DNA from: Spirosoma profusum
GTDB taxonomy: Bacteria; Bacteroidota; Bacteroidia; Cytophagales; Spirosomataceae
Reading direction: 5' to 3'
DNA length: 64,000 nt
Assembly: GCF_014699005.1 (NCBI RefSeq)
Contig: NZ_JACWZY010000001.1
Location: forward strand, 434,001-498,000
Shown here: positions 36,722 to 45,363 of the stretch, piece after piece
Numbering within the stretch: position 1 is the first letter of the stretch
Layout: each line of letters opens with the position of its first letter
Translations under genes and position numbers: made by a program
Notes under the pieces: generated by a model
Told to the model about the DNA's origin: nothing
What the model saw: the letters and a program-made list of their open reading frames with translations, nothing else
Database searches by the model: none

Positions 36722-37258
36722 TCATTGGAAGCTGAGTGCAACGCCGTTGATGCAGTACCGAAGTCCGGTCGGTTCTGGCCCGTCGTTGAACACGTGGCCG
36801 AGGTGGGCATCGCAAACAGAACAACGTACTTCAGTTCGGTGACCGTCGGGTTCCGTATAAATAGCATTCGGTACGTAGGGCGCGTAGAAACTGGGCCAGC
36901 CCGTTCCCGATTCAAATTTGGTTTTAGACGAAAAAAGTGGATTCCGGCAGCAGATGCACAGGTACGTACCGGGCCGGTGTTCGTGCGTGAGTTCGCTGCT
37001 ATTGGGCCATTCGGTGCCGTTTTCGCGAGTGATAGTATACTGCGAGCTTGTCAGCAAGTTCTTCCAGTCGGCATCACTTTTTTCCACGCGCCGTCCCCCC
37101 GGCGACGTAGTACCAGCCGGGCGTTTATGGGGTGGACGCGAACTGGCTACGAACGTACCGTAGCCCCAAAGCAAGCCAGCAACGAGAACGGCAATCAGCA
37201 GAAATAATCCGGTTGATTTCACTGCGACGAGATAGTATGAGTTACAGTTTTTTGTCAT
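36722..37258 (-). CDS. msrB: peptide-methionine (R)-S-oxide reductase, membrane-anchored
   Basis: A 178-residue MsrB with an N-terminal membrane anchor (TGLFLLIAVLVAGLLWGYG). The zinc sites CICC and CSVC, the FESGTGWPSF core, HLGHVF and the catalytic Cys in RYCING are present. It repairs oxidised methionine in proteins, probably in the periplasm. The ATG at 37258 lies inside the REP-like hairpin; GTG at 37222 is an alternative that keeps the anchor. Confidence 0.9.
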   Translation of the reverse strand: MTKNCNSYYLVAVKSTGLFLLIAVLVAGLLWGYGTFVASSRPPHKRPAGTTSPGGRRVEKSDADWKNLLTSSQYTITRENGTEWPNSSELTHEHRPGTYLCICCRNPLFSSKTKFESGTGWPSFYAPYVPNAIYTEPDGHRTEVRCSVCDAHLGHVFNDGPEPTGLRYCINGVALSFQ

Positions 37259-37343
37259 TCTGAGGAACGAAGAATCTTAAAGTTTCCTCACTGATCAGAT
37301 AGGGTGCTTTAAGATTCTTCGTTCCTCAGAATGACAAAAAACT
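37247..37343. repeat. REP-like GTCATTCTGAGG long hairpin
   Basis: TTTTGTCATTCTGAGGAACG and its inverse form arms of about 35 nt. It lies between msrB and moxR and supplies the apparent msrB start codon on the minus strand. Confidence 0.9.
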
Positions 37344-37352
37344 CACGTAAGG

Positions 37353-38330
37353 TTACCGGCCAATGGCCACTTTCCGAAGTATGGAATCAATCACCTGTAA
37401 CGTAGTGACACCATCCGCTTCGGCTTCGTAGTTAAGCATGATGCGGTGATTGAATACGTCGGGTGCTACTTCCTTGATGTCTTCGGGTAGTACGTAGTCG
37501 CGCCGGTCGAAGTAGGCGAGGGCTTTGGCAGCCAGATTCAGGTAAATCGTCGCGCGGGGCGACACGCCGAACTGGATGTATCGGGCTTCGTCGCGGAGAT
37601 TATACTCCAGCGGTCGGCGGGTGGCAAAAACGAGTTCGATGATGTAGCGTTCGAGGGTTTCGGAAATGGTGATGCCGTTGATTTCGTTCCGAATAGCCAC
37701 CAGTTCTTCTTTGCCAAGTACGGGACGTACCTCATAATCGAAATTCAGGTTCGACATCCGGCGCATCACTTCCAGTTCGTCATCTTTGTTCAGGTAATCA
37801 ACGAACACCTTCATCATGAAACGGTCGACCTGCGCTTCGGGCAGCGGATACGTTCCTTCCTGCTCAACGGGGTTTTGAGTGGCCAGCACCAGAAAAGGGC
37901 GGTCGAGTATGAAAGTTTCTTCACCAATGGTAACCTGTTTCTCCTGCATGGCTTCGAGCAGGGCCGACTGTACTTTGGCGGGCGAGCGGTTCACTTCATC
38001 GGCCAGAATCAGATTGGCGAAAATAGGTCCCTGTTTTACCTCAAATTCAGCCGTTTTCTGATTGAAAATCATCGTACCAATCAGATCGGCGGGCAGCAGA
38101 TCGGGCGTGAACTGAATGCGCTGAAAATCAAGCTCCAGCACTTTTGCCAACGTATTAATTGTCAAGGTTTTGGCCAACCCGGGAACACCTTCGAGTAAAA
38201 TATGTCCGCCGGTAAACAGGCCAATAAGCAGCCGGTTCAGTAGCCGTTCCTGCCCAACTACAACCTGGCTCATCTCGCTGAAAACCTCGCGAATCTTCGT
38301 ATGATACGTGAATGAAGTGGTCGATTGCAT
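37353..38330 (-). CDS. MoxR-family AAA+ ATPase
   Basis: A 325-residue AAA+ protein. The Walker A region is GHILLEGVPGLAKT, Walker B ILADEVNRSP, sensor 1 LATQNPVEQEGTYPLPEAQ, with arginine finger and lid regions following. MoxR ATPases act as chaperones for metal-cofactor or von Willebrand A partner proteins. The usual DUF58 and vWA partner genes are not adjacent here; prmC lies upstream across a repeat hairpin. Confidence 0.93.
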   Translation of the reverse strand: MQSTTSFTYHTKIREVFSEMSQVVVGQERLLNRLLIGLFTGGHILLEGVPGLAKTLTINTLAKVLELDFQRIQFTPDLLPADLIGTMIFNQKTAEFEVKQGPIFANLILADEVNRSPAKVQSALLEAMQEKQVTIGEETFILDRPFLVLATQNPVEQEGTYPLPEAQVDRFMMKVFVDYLNKDDELEVMRRMSNLNFDYEVRPVLGKEELVAIRNEINGITISETLERYIIELVFATRRPLEYNLRDEARYIQFGVSPRATIYLNLAAKALAYFDRRDYVLPEDIKEVAPDVFNHRIMLNYEAEADGVTTLQVIDSILRKVAIGR

Positions 38331-38334
38331 TTTT

Positions 38335-38412
38335 AAGTCGTCAGTCGTTGGTCGTTGGTCGTTAGTCGTTGAGTAAGAATGCTGGTGACTATTGACTAAC
38401 GACTGTCGACTC
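38335..38412. repeat. 7-nt-period inverted repeat (AGTCGTT type)
   Basis: The left arm reads AGTCGTC, AGTCGTT, GGTCGTT, GGTCGTT, AGTCGTT; the right arm holds inverse units such as GACTATT and GACTAAC. It fills the gap between moxR and prmC. Confidence 0.88.
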
Positions 38413-38414
38413 TT

Positions 38415-39263
38415 TTAAAAAGTCGCCCGGATACTCCGGTCTTTACCGTGAATGTCTTTGTATACATGAATATTTGTAAAGCCCCGGTCAGAAAAAACCT
38501 GCTGGGTGGCTTCTCCGAATCGCTCGTTGATTTCAACGTAGCAGGCTCCGCTGTTGGTCAGGTGGCGCGTGCAGAAATCCGCCACGGCTTTGTAAAACAC
38601 CAGCGGATCGTTGTCATCAACAAACAGAGCCAAGCCGGGCTCGTAATCCAGTACGTTGCGTTCCATAACGGCGGCTTCGGAGCGTGTTACGTAGGGGGGA
38701 TTGCTCACCACGCAATCGTAGCGATGCACAAAATCAGTCGGTACGTTCAGGATATCCTGAATCTCGAACGTAACGTCAGCCTTTAAATGTTCGGCATTTC
38801 GTTGGGCAAGCGTAAGGGCTACATCCGATACGTCCCAGCCCGTCACAACTGACTGGGGCAGAAACCGGGCCAACGTAATGGCGATGCAGCCACTTCCTGT
38901 GCCAATGTCGAGAATCGGTACGTCGTCTGTGCGATCAGCGAAATCGTGCATGATGAGACGTACCAGATCCTCGGTTTCAGGTCGGGGAATCAGTACGTCG
39001 GGCGACACTTCGAACTCAAGCCCACAGAAAATTGTGGTACCGATAACGTGCTGAATGGGTTCCTGGCGATTTAGCCGTTCCAGAATTTTGAACCAGTCGG
39101 GTTCGGTGCGGTTCGGTGGGAGCGGTTTATCGGTCAATACGTCAGTTTTGCGTAGACCGAAATAATGGTCGAGCAACATAAATGCCATTTCGCGCGCTTC
39201 CTCGGGCGGAAATGCCGTAATGTTTTTACTTAATCGGTCGTATAAGGGTTTGGCGGTGGCCAT
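38415..39263 (-). CDS. prmC: peptide chain release factor N5-glutamine methyltransferase
   Basis: A 282-residue protein. The N-terminal helical domain precedes a Rossmann methyltransferase with ILDIGTGSGCIAI (SAM site) and the amide-methylating signature NPPYV. PrmC methylates the GGQ glutamine of release factors RF1 and RF2. Length and domain order are normal. It is divergent from ribD with an 80-nt gap containing a short REP-like hairpin. Confidence 0.93.
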   Translation of the reverse strand: MATAKPLYDRLSKNITAFPPEEAREMAFMLLDHYFGLRKTDVLTDKPLPPNRTEPDWFKILERLNRQEPIQHVIGTTIFCGLEFEVSPDVLIPRPETEDLVRLIMHDFADRTDDVPILDIGTGSGCIAITLARFLPQSVVTGWDVSDVALTLAQRNAEHLKADVTFEIQDILNVPTDFVHRYDCVVSNPPYVTRSEAAVMERNVLDYEPGLALFVDDNDPLVFYKAVADFCTRHLTNSGACYVEINERFGEATQQVFSDRGFTNIHVYKDIHGKDRSIRATF

Positions 39264-39312
39264 CAGGTTCTGTCGAGTAATTTTGCCAAAAATAGGGAAG
39301 TTTACGTTTGTT

Positions 39313-39357
39313 TTGTGGTTTTGTCATGCTGAGACACGAAGCATGACAAAACCACAA
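39313..39357. repeat. minimal REP-like GTCATGCTGAG hairpin
   Basis: Perfect 18-nt arms (39313-39330 and 39340-39357) around a 9-nt loop. It contains the first in-frame ATG of ribD. Confidence 0.88.
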
Positions 39358-40470
39358 CCTACAACCTACGAACAAATGAATCCATTCATGCTTCGCGCGC
39401 TCGAATTAGCTACACTCGGTAGAGGCCATGTCAGTCCGAACCCGATGGTCGGTTGTGTTATTGTCCATGAAGCTGAAGGCAAAGAACCACGTATCATCGG
39501 CGAAGGCTGGCACCAGCGCTACGGTGAAGCCCATGCCGAACGTAACGCCATTGCAGCCGTGCAGCCAACTGATCTGCATTTACTTTCCGAAAGTACTGCT
39601 TACGTAACGCTCGAACCCTGTTCGCATTATGGCAAACAACCGCCCTGCGCCGATTTGCTGATCGAGAAACGTATTGGTCGAGTGGTTTGCTGCAACAACG
39701 ATCCTAATCCACTGGTTGCCGGAAATGGATTTGCTAAACTACGAACAGCCGGCATTACGGTCGAAACGGGACTTTTAGCAGAAATAGGGCGCGATCTGAA
39801 CGCCCGTTTTTTTACGTTCATTGAAAAAAAACGCCCGTATATTATTCTGAAATGGGCCGAAACATCAGACGGATTTATTGCGGGAAAAAACGGTCGGCCA
39901 GTGAAAATAAGTGGCGATTTATCGCATCGGCTCGTGCATCGGTGGCGTAGCGAAGAAGATGCCATTATGGTTGGAACGAACACCGCTCGAAATGATAATC
40001 CGCGCCTGAATACGCGCTTGTGGCCAATCCAGACCGGGCTGGGGAAAAATCCGATACGTATCGTTTTCGACAGAAATTTGTCTCTCCCAACCGATCTCCA
40101 TTTGTTCGATGGCTCCCAACCAACGATTGTTTTTCATGAAGAATCAGAATTTTCAAAGAGTGAAAGAGCGGACGAGCGAATGCGTGAAAAGCAGGCGAAT
40201 GTTACCTTTCACGCATTCACTCATTCGCTCGCTCACGCTTTGGAAATTCTGCACCAACGTAACATACAATCTGTGATCGTTGAGGGAGGCACTACGTTGT
40301 TGCATTCTTTTATTGAAGCTGGTTTTTGGGACGAAATGCGTGTATTTCGTAGTCGTGGAGTGCTGTGCGAAGGCGTTGCCGCTCCCCGCGTCCAGGGAAA
40401 GTTGATACATCGTGAAATGGTGGGAGAGGATGAGTTGACGAGGTATGTGAATGATAGAATGAGTGAGTAA
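39343..40470 (+). CDS. ribD: bifunctional diaminohydroxyphosphoribosylaminopyrimidine deaminase / reductase
   Basis: A 375-residue RibD of riboflavin synthesis. The deaminase half has the zinc site AHAERNA and PCSHYGKQPPC; the reductase half begins near KRPYIILKWAETSDGFIAG and has SVIVEGGTTLL. The ATG at 39343 lies in a repeat hairpin; the ATG at 39376 (MNPFMLRALELA) matches the usual family start and may be the true one. Residues about 271-300 are encoded by an 8-nt-period inverted repeat of exactly 30 codons inserted in the reductase domain. The frame stays open through it. Confidence 0.92.
   Translation: MTKPQPTTYEQMNPFMLRALELATLGRGHVSPNPMVGCVIVHEAEGKEPRIIGEGWHQRYGEAHAERNAIAAVQPTDLHLLSESTAYVTLEPCSHYGKQPPCADLLIEKRIGRVVCCNNDPNPLVAGNGFAKLRTAGITVETGLLAEIGRDLNARFFTFIEKKRPYIILKWAETSDGFIAGKNGRPVKISGDLSHRLVHRWRSEEDAIMVGTNTARNDNPRLNTRLWPIQTGLGKNPIRIVFDRNLSLPTDLHLFDGSQPTIVFHEESEFSKSERADERMREKQANVTFHAFTHSLAHALEILHQRNIQSVIVEGGTTLLHSFIEAGFWDEMRVFRSRGVLCEGVAAPRVQGKLIHREMVGEDELTRYVNDRMSE
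40154..40243. repeat. 8-nt-period inverted repeat inside ribD
   Basis: Left arm 40154-40191 and right arm 40206-40243 (38 nt each) are inverse complements with several mismatches around a 14-nt loop. Units such as AAAGAGTG and AATGCGTG match the elements at 20877, 28866 and 29929. Total length is 90 nt, which keeps the reading frame. Confidence 0.88.
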
Positions 40471-40496
40471 GGTTGATGCACCAGCTATTCTATCAT

Positions 40497-40812
40497 TCAA
40501 TCACTCCACGGCAGTTTCTGTACGCAGCAGGGCCGACGTTTCCCATTGATTAAAACCCGAATCTGGTTGGGTTTCCGCAACCAATTCGGGTCAACGGGCG
40601 AAGCTTGTTGGTAGCGTTGGCCACGTACACTAGCTGCGATGCTGGTTTCTCGTTGACTGACGCTGGACGCTAGATCGGTTATGACATTGAGCCTGTTCAC
40701 TACGTGCCCCGAATGGATTCACGACTGGTGGAGTAGGGGAAGAGTACTGCATAATGCCGGGCGTATAGCTTCGGCGGCCTGAATACGTACCGGTGGTGGT
40801 GTATCGTCTCAT
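40497..40812 (-). pseudogene. possible small hypothetical gene with frameshift
   Basis: On the minus strand, an ATG at 40812 starts MRRYTTTGTYSGRRSYTPG and runs to a stop at 40630. An overlapping frame (40700-40497) continues with NPNW-type sequence RKPNQIRVLINGKRRPCC. Reading through a single frameshift in the overlap would give one protein of about 100 residues. I do not recognise it. It may instead be two unrelated short frames. Codon use looks like the neighbours, with TACGT words present. Confidence 0.3.
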
Positions 40813-41240
40813 GATGCTGATGAATTAATGCGTTATAATTCTTGAAAAGGGTAATAGCAAAATCGTCAGGCCATTACGTGCCTGTGCATAAATGCGAAGC
40901 GTAACTGTGAACTGGCGAACAACCGGCCCGTCGGACGGGAGAATTGGTTGTTGACTTCCTGATTAGCGAAATTCTCTGAGAACCCGTATTAACGGATGGA
41001 AAATACTATTTTGTTGTACCTAGTCAAATATGCCAATTATAATTTTGTATATCAAGTAATTTTGTGAATATAGTATTGAAGTATTTGAAAAATTCAATAG
41101 AAAACTATATATAGCCTATTTTTGAGTAGTTTATTACGTGTAAATATGGATTTGTACCTACTTTTTTAAAACTTTTTGTGTGCTTCTCAACTTCTGGAAG
41201 ATGGTAAACTAAATGTATTTAAGGGTAATAGACCGATTAT
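40813..41240. other. AT-rich non-coding gap
   Basis: No credible gene. From about 40980 the sequence is strongly AT-rich. Two perfect -7-like boxes TAATTTTG occur in tandem at 41040-41047 and 41057-41064 on the plus strand, with no plus-strand gene downstream. They could drive a small RNA or be chance in AT-rich DNA. Confidence 0.4.
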
Positions 41241-41329
41241 TTTGTCATGCTGACGCAGGAAGCATCTTAAAGCATCCTAATCTGAGAGTAAGTAAATCTT
41301 AAGATGCTTCCTGCGTCAGCATGACAAAA
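41241..41329. repeat. REP-like GTCATGCTGACG long hairpin
   Basis: TTTGTCATGCTGACGCAGGA begins the left arm (41241-41270) and its inverse is at about 41298-41329. It lies just past the nagA stop. Confidence 0.88.
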
Positions 41330-41354
41330 AACTTCTTTGTTAATCACCTATAAT

Positions 41355-42512
41355 TCAGGCAATCTGTTTCCCAGATGCCCATACGTTTCTGGTGATGAGA
41401 GACTTATCTAACTGAAGTAGATTCGCTACGTAGCCTGTTTTGATTTTGCCCAACTCCTGCCCTAAGCCAATAATGTCAGCGGGAATTACCGACGCCATAC
41501 GTAGCGCATTGGTTAACGGGATACCCGCCTGTTCAACCGCAATGCGAACGCAGTCGATCAACGTAATGGCCGAGCCAGCCAGATTTCCTTCATTGTTCAC
41601 GTAGCGGCCGGGGCCTCCGCTTGGGTCGGCTTCGAAATGGACAATAAACTGCCCTAATTCAAACGTAGGCCGGGGTGGATTGGCAAACAAAGCGTCTGAA
41701 ATGAGGAAGAGCCGTTCGCCCATTAAACGATAGGCAATACGTATCGTAGTTGGATTGCAGTGATAGCTGTCGGCGATGATGCTGGCACGTACCGACGGAT
41801 GGTCGAAAACAGCACCCACTACGCCCGGTTCGCGACTTTCGAAACCGCGCATTGCATTGTACAGATGCGTAGCCAGCGGAACATCATCGTTAAAAGCCGA
41901 CGTAGCCTGCTGATACGTAGCATTACTATGCCCGAGCGACAGCAACGTACTACTGGCTTTCAGTTGTTTAAGAGTCGAAAATTGTTCGGGCGTGATTATT
42001 TCAGGGGCCAGTGTCAGAATACGTATTACGTCGGCGTTGGTGCTGAACAGGGCTTCCAGTTCACCTTCGGCAGGCGTTCGTACGTAAGCCATGCTGTGCG
42101 CCCCCCGTTTTATCGGATTAAAATAGGGGCCTTCGGCATGAAGACCTGGTACGCCAAACGGATTTTCGTCACGTACCACCACCACGGCCGCCATCGATTG
42201 CTGCATGATTTCGAGCGACGTAGAATGGATGGTTGGCAATAACGTAGTAGTGCCATTTCGGGCGTGCGAGTCGTAAATATGTCGGACGGTATCGGGCGTA
42301 GGAACATCGTTCAGAAACAGGTTGGAGCCACCGTATAGTTGTAGATCGACAAGACCGGGAACCAAGTAGTCGCCCTCAAGATCAATAACATCTCCACCGG
42401 AAGAAGTTGGTCCGGTCGTAATTTCCTGAATACGACCATTGTCGACACGGACGGATGCGTTTGTCAACCATTCATCGCCAGTAAAGACGGTGGCATTGAT
42501 AAACTGAGTCAT
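41355..42512 (-). CDS. nagA: N-acetylglucosamine-6-phosphate deacetylase
   Basis: A 385-residue amidohydrolase. The metal and active-site motifs are visible: GLHAEGPYFNP, LSLGHSNATYQQA, THLYNAMRGFESREPG, ADSYHCNP and the catalytic Asp in LISDALFAN. It makes glucosamine-6-phosphate from GlcNAc-6-P in amino-sugar recycling. ATG 42512 gives the usual start (MTQFINATVFTG); the frame runs further upstream without homology. It is divergent from aroA. Confidence 0.93.
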   Translation of the reverse strand: MTQFINATVFTGDEWLTNASVRVDNGRIQEITTGPTSSGGDVIDLEGDYLVPGLVDLQLYGGSNLFLNDVPTPDTVRHIYDSHARNGTTTLLPTIHSTSLEIMQQSMAAVVVVRDENPFGVPGLHAEGPYFNPIKRGAHSMAYVRTPAEGELEALFSTNADVIRILTLAPEIITPEQFSTLKQLKASSTLLSLGHSNATYQQATSAFNDDVPLATHLYNAMRGFESREPGVVGAVFDHPSVRASIIADSYHCNPTTIRIAYRLMGERLFLISDALFANPPRPTFELGQFIVHFEADPSGGPGRYVNNEGNLAGSAITLIDCVRIAVEQAGIPLTNALRMASVIPADIIGLGQELGKIKTGYVANLLQLDKSLITRNVWASGKQIA

Positions 42513-42620
42513 GGGATAAAACGGATTGTCTGTATGTAGACAGGAGAATAATGGCCGGAATCTACCTGATTTTTCGTTTTTTTGCGAACAAATTTGTTTT
42601 AGTACCAATCTGTTCTTCAT

Positions 42621-43889
42621 TTGAACGCTGCCCATTTAACTCCCCCTGCTACGTTAACGAACCCCGGTCTGGTCCAGGCGACTATCCCGCTGGCTTCGTC
42701 GAAAAGCGAAAGTAATCGCGCTCTGATTATTGATGCCCTGACGGGTTTTCGATGTGATCTTACCAACCTGTCGACCGCCCGCGATACGCAGACAATGATA
42801 CGTCTACTAAAATCGGAAGACCGGAACGCCGGACCAGAAACATCCGACGTACTGGACGCGGGCACAACTATGCGGTTCCTGACTGCTTATTTCGCTGTGA
42901 CGGGCAAACAGAAAATTATGACCGGCACCCCGCGCATGTGTGAGCGGCCAATCGGAATTCTGGTTGATGCGCTACGTTCGCTTGGCGCCGATATTACGTA
43001 TCTGAAAAACGAAGGTTATCCACCGCTGCAACTGAACGGTTTTACGCCATCAGCTACGAATCGGCTGAGCATCCGGGGGGATGTAAGTAGCCAATATATT
43101 TCGGCTTTGCTGATGATTGCCCCTATGCTACCCAACGGATTAACGCTCGAATTGACCGGAGCCATCGGTTCGCGACCGTACATGGAAATGACCATTGAGC
43201 AGATGATTTATTTTGGAGCAGACGTGCAGGCTGATTGGGAGGCCAAGACCATTATAGTGGCTCCTAAACCGTATACGCCCAAACCCTACGCCATTGAATC
43301 CGACTGGTCGGGCGCGAGTTACTGGTACAGCGTAGCGGCTCTGGCAAAGGACGAAACGGCTGAAATTAACTTGCTGGGTCTCAAGCCGAAATCGCTACAG
43401 GGTGACAGTGCCATTGTGGATATTATGCGTTCGCTTGGTGTCGAAAGTACGTTCACAGAATCAGGAGTTAAGCTGACAAAAGGAACCGTGAGCGACTCAC
43501 TAGCCTGGGATTTTACGGATTGCCCGGATTTAGCCCAAACGGTCGCGGTTTGTGCGGCTGTCAAAGGTGTTATGTTACGTATGACGGGCATTGAAAGTCT
43601 AAAAATTAAGGAAACAGACCGGGTGGCAGCTCTACAAGCTGAATTGCAGAAAATTGGGGCTGAATTGGTTGAGCTTGAACCAAATCATCGGTACGAAGTG
43701 CATCAACTGCCGACTGAACATTCTGTTCCGGCTACTATTAAAACCTACGACGACCATCGTATGGCGATGGCGTTTGCTCCTGTAGTCATGCGCGAGGAAA
43801 TTATTATCGACGAACCACGCGTAGTCGATAAATCGTACCCTAGCTTTTGGGATGATATGGCGCAGGTGGCTAAGGTTCAGTTTACTTAA
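42621..43889 (+). CDS. aroA: 3-phosphoshikimate 1-carboxyvinyltransferase (EPSP synthase)
   Basis: A 422-residue enzyme of the shikimate pathway. Conserved sites are SSKSESNRALI (phosphate and Lys site), DAGTTMRFL, SSQYISALLM, the KETDR loop and the DDHRMAMAF motif. No ATG exists before the conserved core, so TTG at 42621 is the likely start, giving a normal N-terminus for the family. It is divergent from nagA. Confidence 0.93.
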   Translation: MNAAHLTPPATLTNPGLVQATIPLASSKSESNRALIIDALTGFRCDLTNLSTARDTQTMIRLLKSEDRNAGPETSDVLDAGTTMRFLTAYFAVTGKQKIMTGTPRMCERPIGILVDALRSLGADITYLKNEGYPPLQLNGFTPSATNRLSIRGDVSSQYISALLMIAPMLPNGLTLELTGAIGSRPYMEMTIEQMIYFGADVQADWEAKTIIVAPKPYTPKPYAIESDWSGASYWYSVAALAKDETAEINLLGLKPKSLQGDSAIVDIMRSLGVESTFTESGVKLTKGTVSDSLAWDFTDCPDLAQTVAVCAAVKGVMLRMTGIESLKIKETDRVAALQAELQKIGAELVELEPNHRYEVHQLPTEHSVPATIKTYDDHRMAMAFAPVVMREEIIIDEPRVVDKSYPSFWDDMAQVAKVQFT

Positions 43890-43918
43890 AAGAGGTGAAA
43901 TTCTCGAAAAAGTAACGA

Positions 43919-43949
43919 TTGTACCCTAAAATGCCTTTTGTTATATTTG
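43919..43949 (+). promoter_or_regulatory. promoter of the coiled-coil gene
   Basis: TTG at 43919-43921 and a perfect -7 box TATATTTG at 43942-43949. The ATG at 43954 is only 4 nt after the box, so the transcript would be leaderless, or translation begins at the later ATG (43993). Confidence 0.55.
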
Positions 43950-43953
43950 TCGC

Positions 43954-44466
43954 ATGACACCTAACCGCAGACTTGACCAACTGGAGCCTTTAATGGCGGA
44001 TTCTCTTCAGAAGATTGATCGCCTGATTGAAGGGCAGGGCCAGATTATTGAAATTGCTACCCGCGCTGATCAAAAAGCTGATATAGCTGCCAGAGGAATA
44101 GCTAATCTTACCATATCGACGCAAAAACAGTTTGCCGAACTTAGAGAAGGTCAGGATGAGCTAAAAGCGAGGCAGACGCGATTAGAAGCTAATCAGGATG
44201 AATTGAAGGCCAGCCAGATTAGATTAGAAGCCAACTACGCTGAGTTGAAAGCCAATCAGGATGAGTTGAAAGTCAATCAGGATGAATTGAAAGCCAATCA
44301 AGATGAGTTGAAAACTAATCAAAACGAATTAAAGGCCAGCCAAAGTAGATTGGAAGCTAATCAAGTTAGATTAGAAGCTAATCAGGCTGAATTCAAAGTT
44401 ACTCAGGATAAACTGATAGCTGGTCAGGAATTGATATTGCAGATTTTACGGGAAAAACTTTTCTGA
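43954..44466 (+). CDS. heptad-repeat coiled-coil protein
   Basis: A 170-residue protein without signal peptide or membrane helix. Residues about 70-155 are about 12-14 consecutive heptads of the type ANQDELK/ASQxRLE, encoded by a 21-nt tandem repeat, forming a long parallel coiled coil. The N-terminal part (MADSLQKIDRLIEGQG) is also helical. Function unknown; similar proteins may be structural or scaffolding. Copy number of the repeat may vary between strains. It is a single gene with its own promoter. Confidence 0.8.
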   Translation: MTPNRRLDQLEPLMADSLQKIDRLIEGQGQIIEIATRADQKADIAARGIANLTISTQKQFAELREGQDELKARQTRLEANQDELKASQIRLEANYAELKANQDELKVNQDELKANQDELKTNQNELKASQSRLEANQVRLEANQAEFKVTQDKLIAGQELILQILREKLF

Positions 44467-44556
44467 ATAGTATGAAAGTGTCCGGCTACTCTAAAGTAGC
44501 GGCTTCACATTCCAGGTTGACAGGGTAGTGCATAAAAGGTTGAGCCTGAATAAGAT

Positions 44557-45363
44557 ATGAAAAGACGAGAACAATTTGAACAGCAAGGCTATCTCATTGC
44601 CCGAAACGTGTTTACGTCTGACGAAGTAGAGAGACTTCGGAAGTCGGCTTATACGTATCGTGATGAGCAAGAGAAACTTGGTCTGGTAAAGCAGGTAAAA
44701 CAGGCGGCTTCCGTAAAAGGGGATTTGCTGAGTAAAGACGGTCTGGGCTGGGTAATCTACGATCCACGTATCGTAGCGATTGCCACTGACCTTTTAGGAG
44801 ATACGCCCGTCTATTTCTCCGACAGTACGTATCAGATTGGCACCGGAACCCGTGGTTTTCACCGCGATAATATCGACCGCTACCAGTTTGGACAAGGAGC
44901 TGACTGGGACGGAAATTATCCACTGATTCGCTTCGGTATTTATTTACAGGACCACGATACGTATAGTGGCGGCATCCGGTTTAAAACCGGTAGCCACAAC
45001 GCAGTAGACGGGGCCGATGTGTTTGCCGATACCCGTGCGGGTGACATTGTAGTTTGGAACATGCGAACGCTACACAGCGGTAACGCCCGCCGATTAAAAG
45101 TGCTGACAAAAGTACCGTTACACATAGGTCTGGAAAACCGACTGCCCGATTTCCTCTTTCGCGAGCAGCAGGGCGAACGGGTTTCCCTGTTTTTTAGCTA
45201 CGGCCTGGAAGGCAAACATCTTGACCGCTATCTGGAAAACCACATTCAGAAACGGGCTGATATGCAGGAAAACGTTCGGCTTTCGAACTACTCGCCCGAA
45301 ACACTCAAAAAAGCGGAAAAGGGTAAGATAAAAGTTCTCGACGTAAAGAAGATGGTTGGTTAA
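44557..45363 (+). CDS. phytanoyl-CoA dioxygenase (PhyH) family protein
   Basis: A 268-residue Fe(II)/2-oxoglutarate oxygenase. The metal-binding HxD is in FHRDNIDR, the distal His in MRTLHSGNARR, and the 2-oxoglutarate Arg is probably in that last segment. DTYSGGIRFKTGSHN is typical of the family's jelly roll. Substrate unknown. Its TAA stop shares the TTAA at 45360-45363 with the stop of the convergent gene. Confidence 0.82.
   Translation: MKRREQFEQQGYLIARNVFTSDEVERLRKSAYTYRDEQEKLGLVKQVKQAASVKGDLLSKDGLGWVIYDPRIVAIATDLLGDTPVYFSDSTYQIGTGTRGFHRDNIDRYQFGQGADWDGNYPLIRFGIYLQDHDTYSGGIRFKTGSHNAVDGADVFADTRAGDIVVWNMRTLHSGNARRLKVLTKVPLHIGLENRLPDFLFREQQGERVSLFFSYGLEGKHLDRYLENHIQKRADMQENVRLSNYSPETLKKAEKGKIKVLDVKKMVG

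Noticed and set aside
36725..37207. Plus-strand frame of 160 codons over msrB
   Set aside because: It is antisense to msrB, whose zinc and catalytic motifs are intact.
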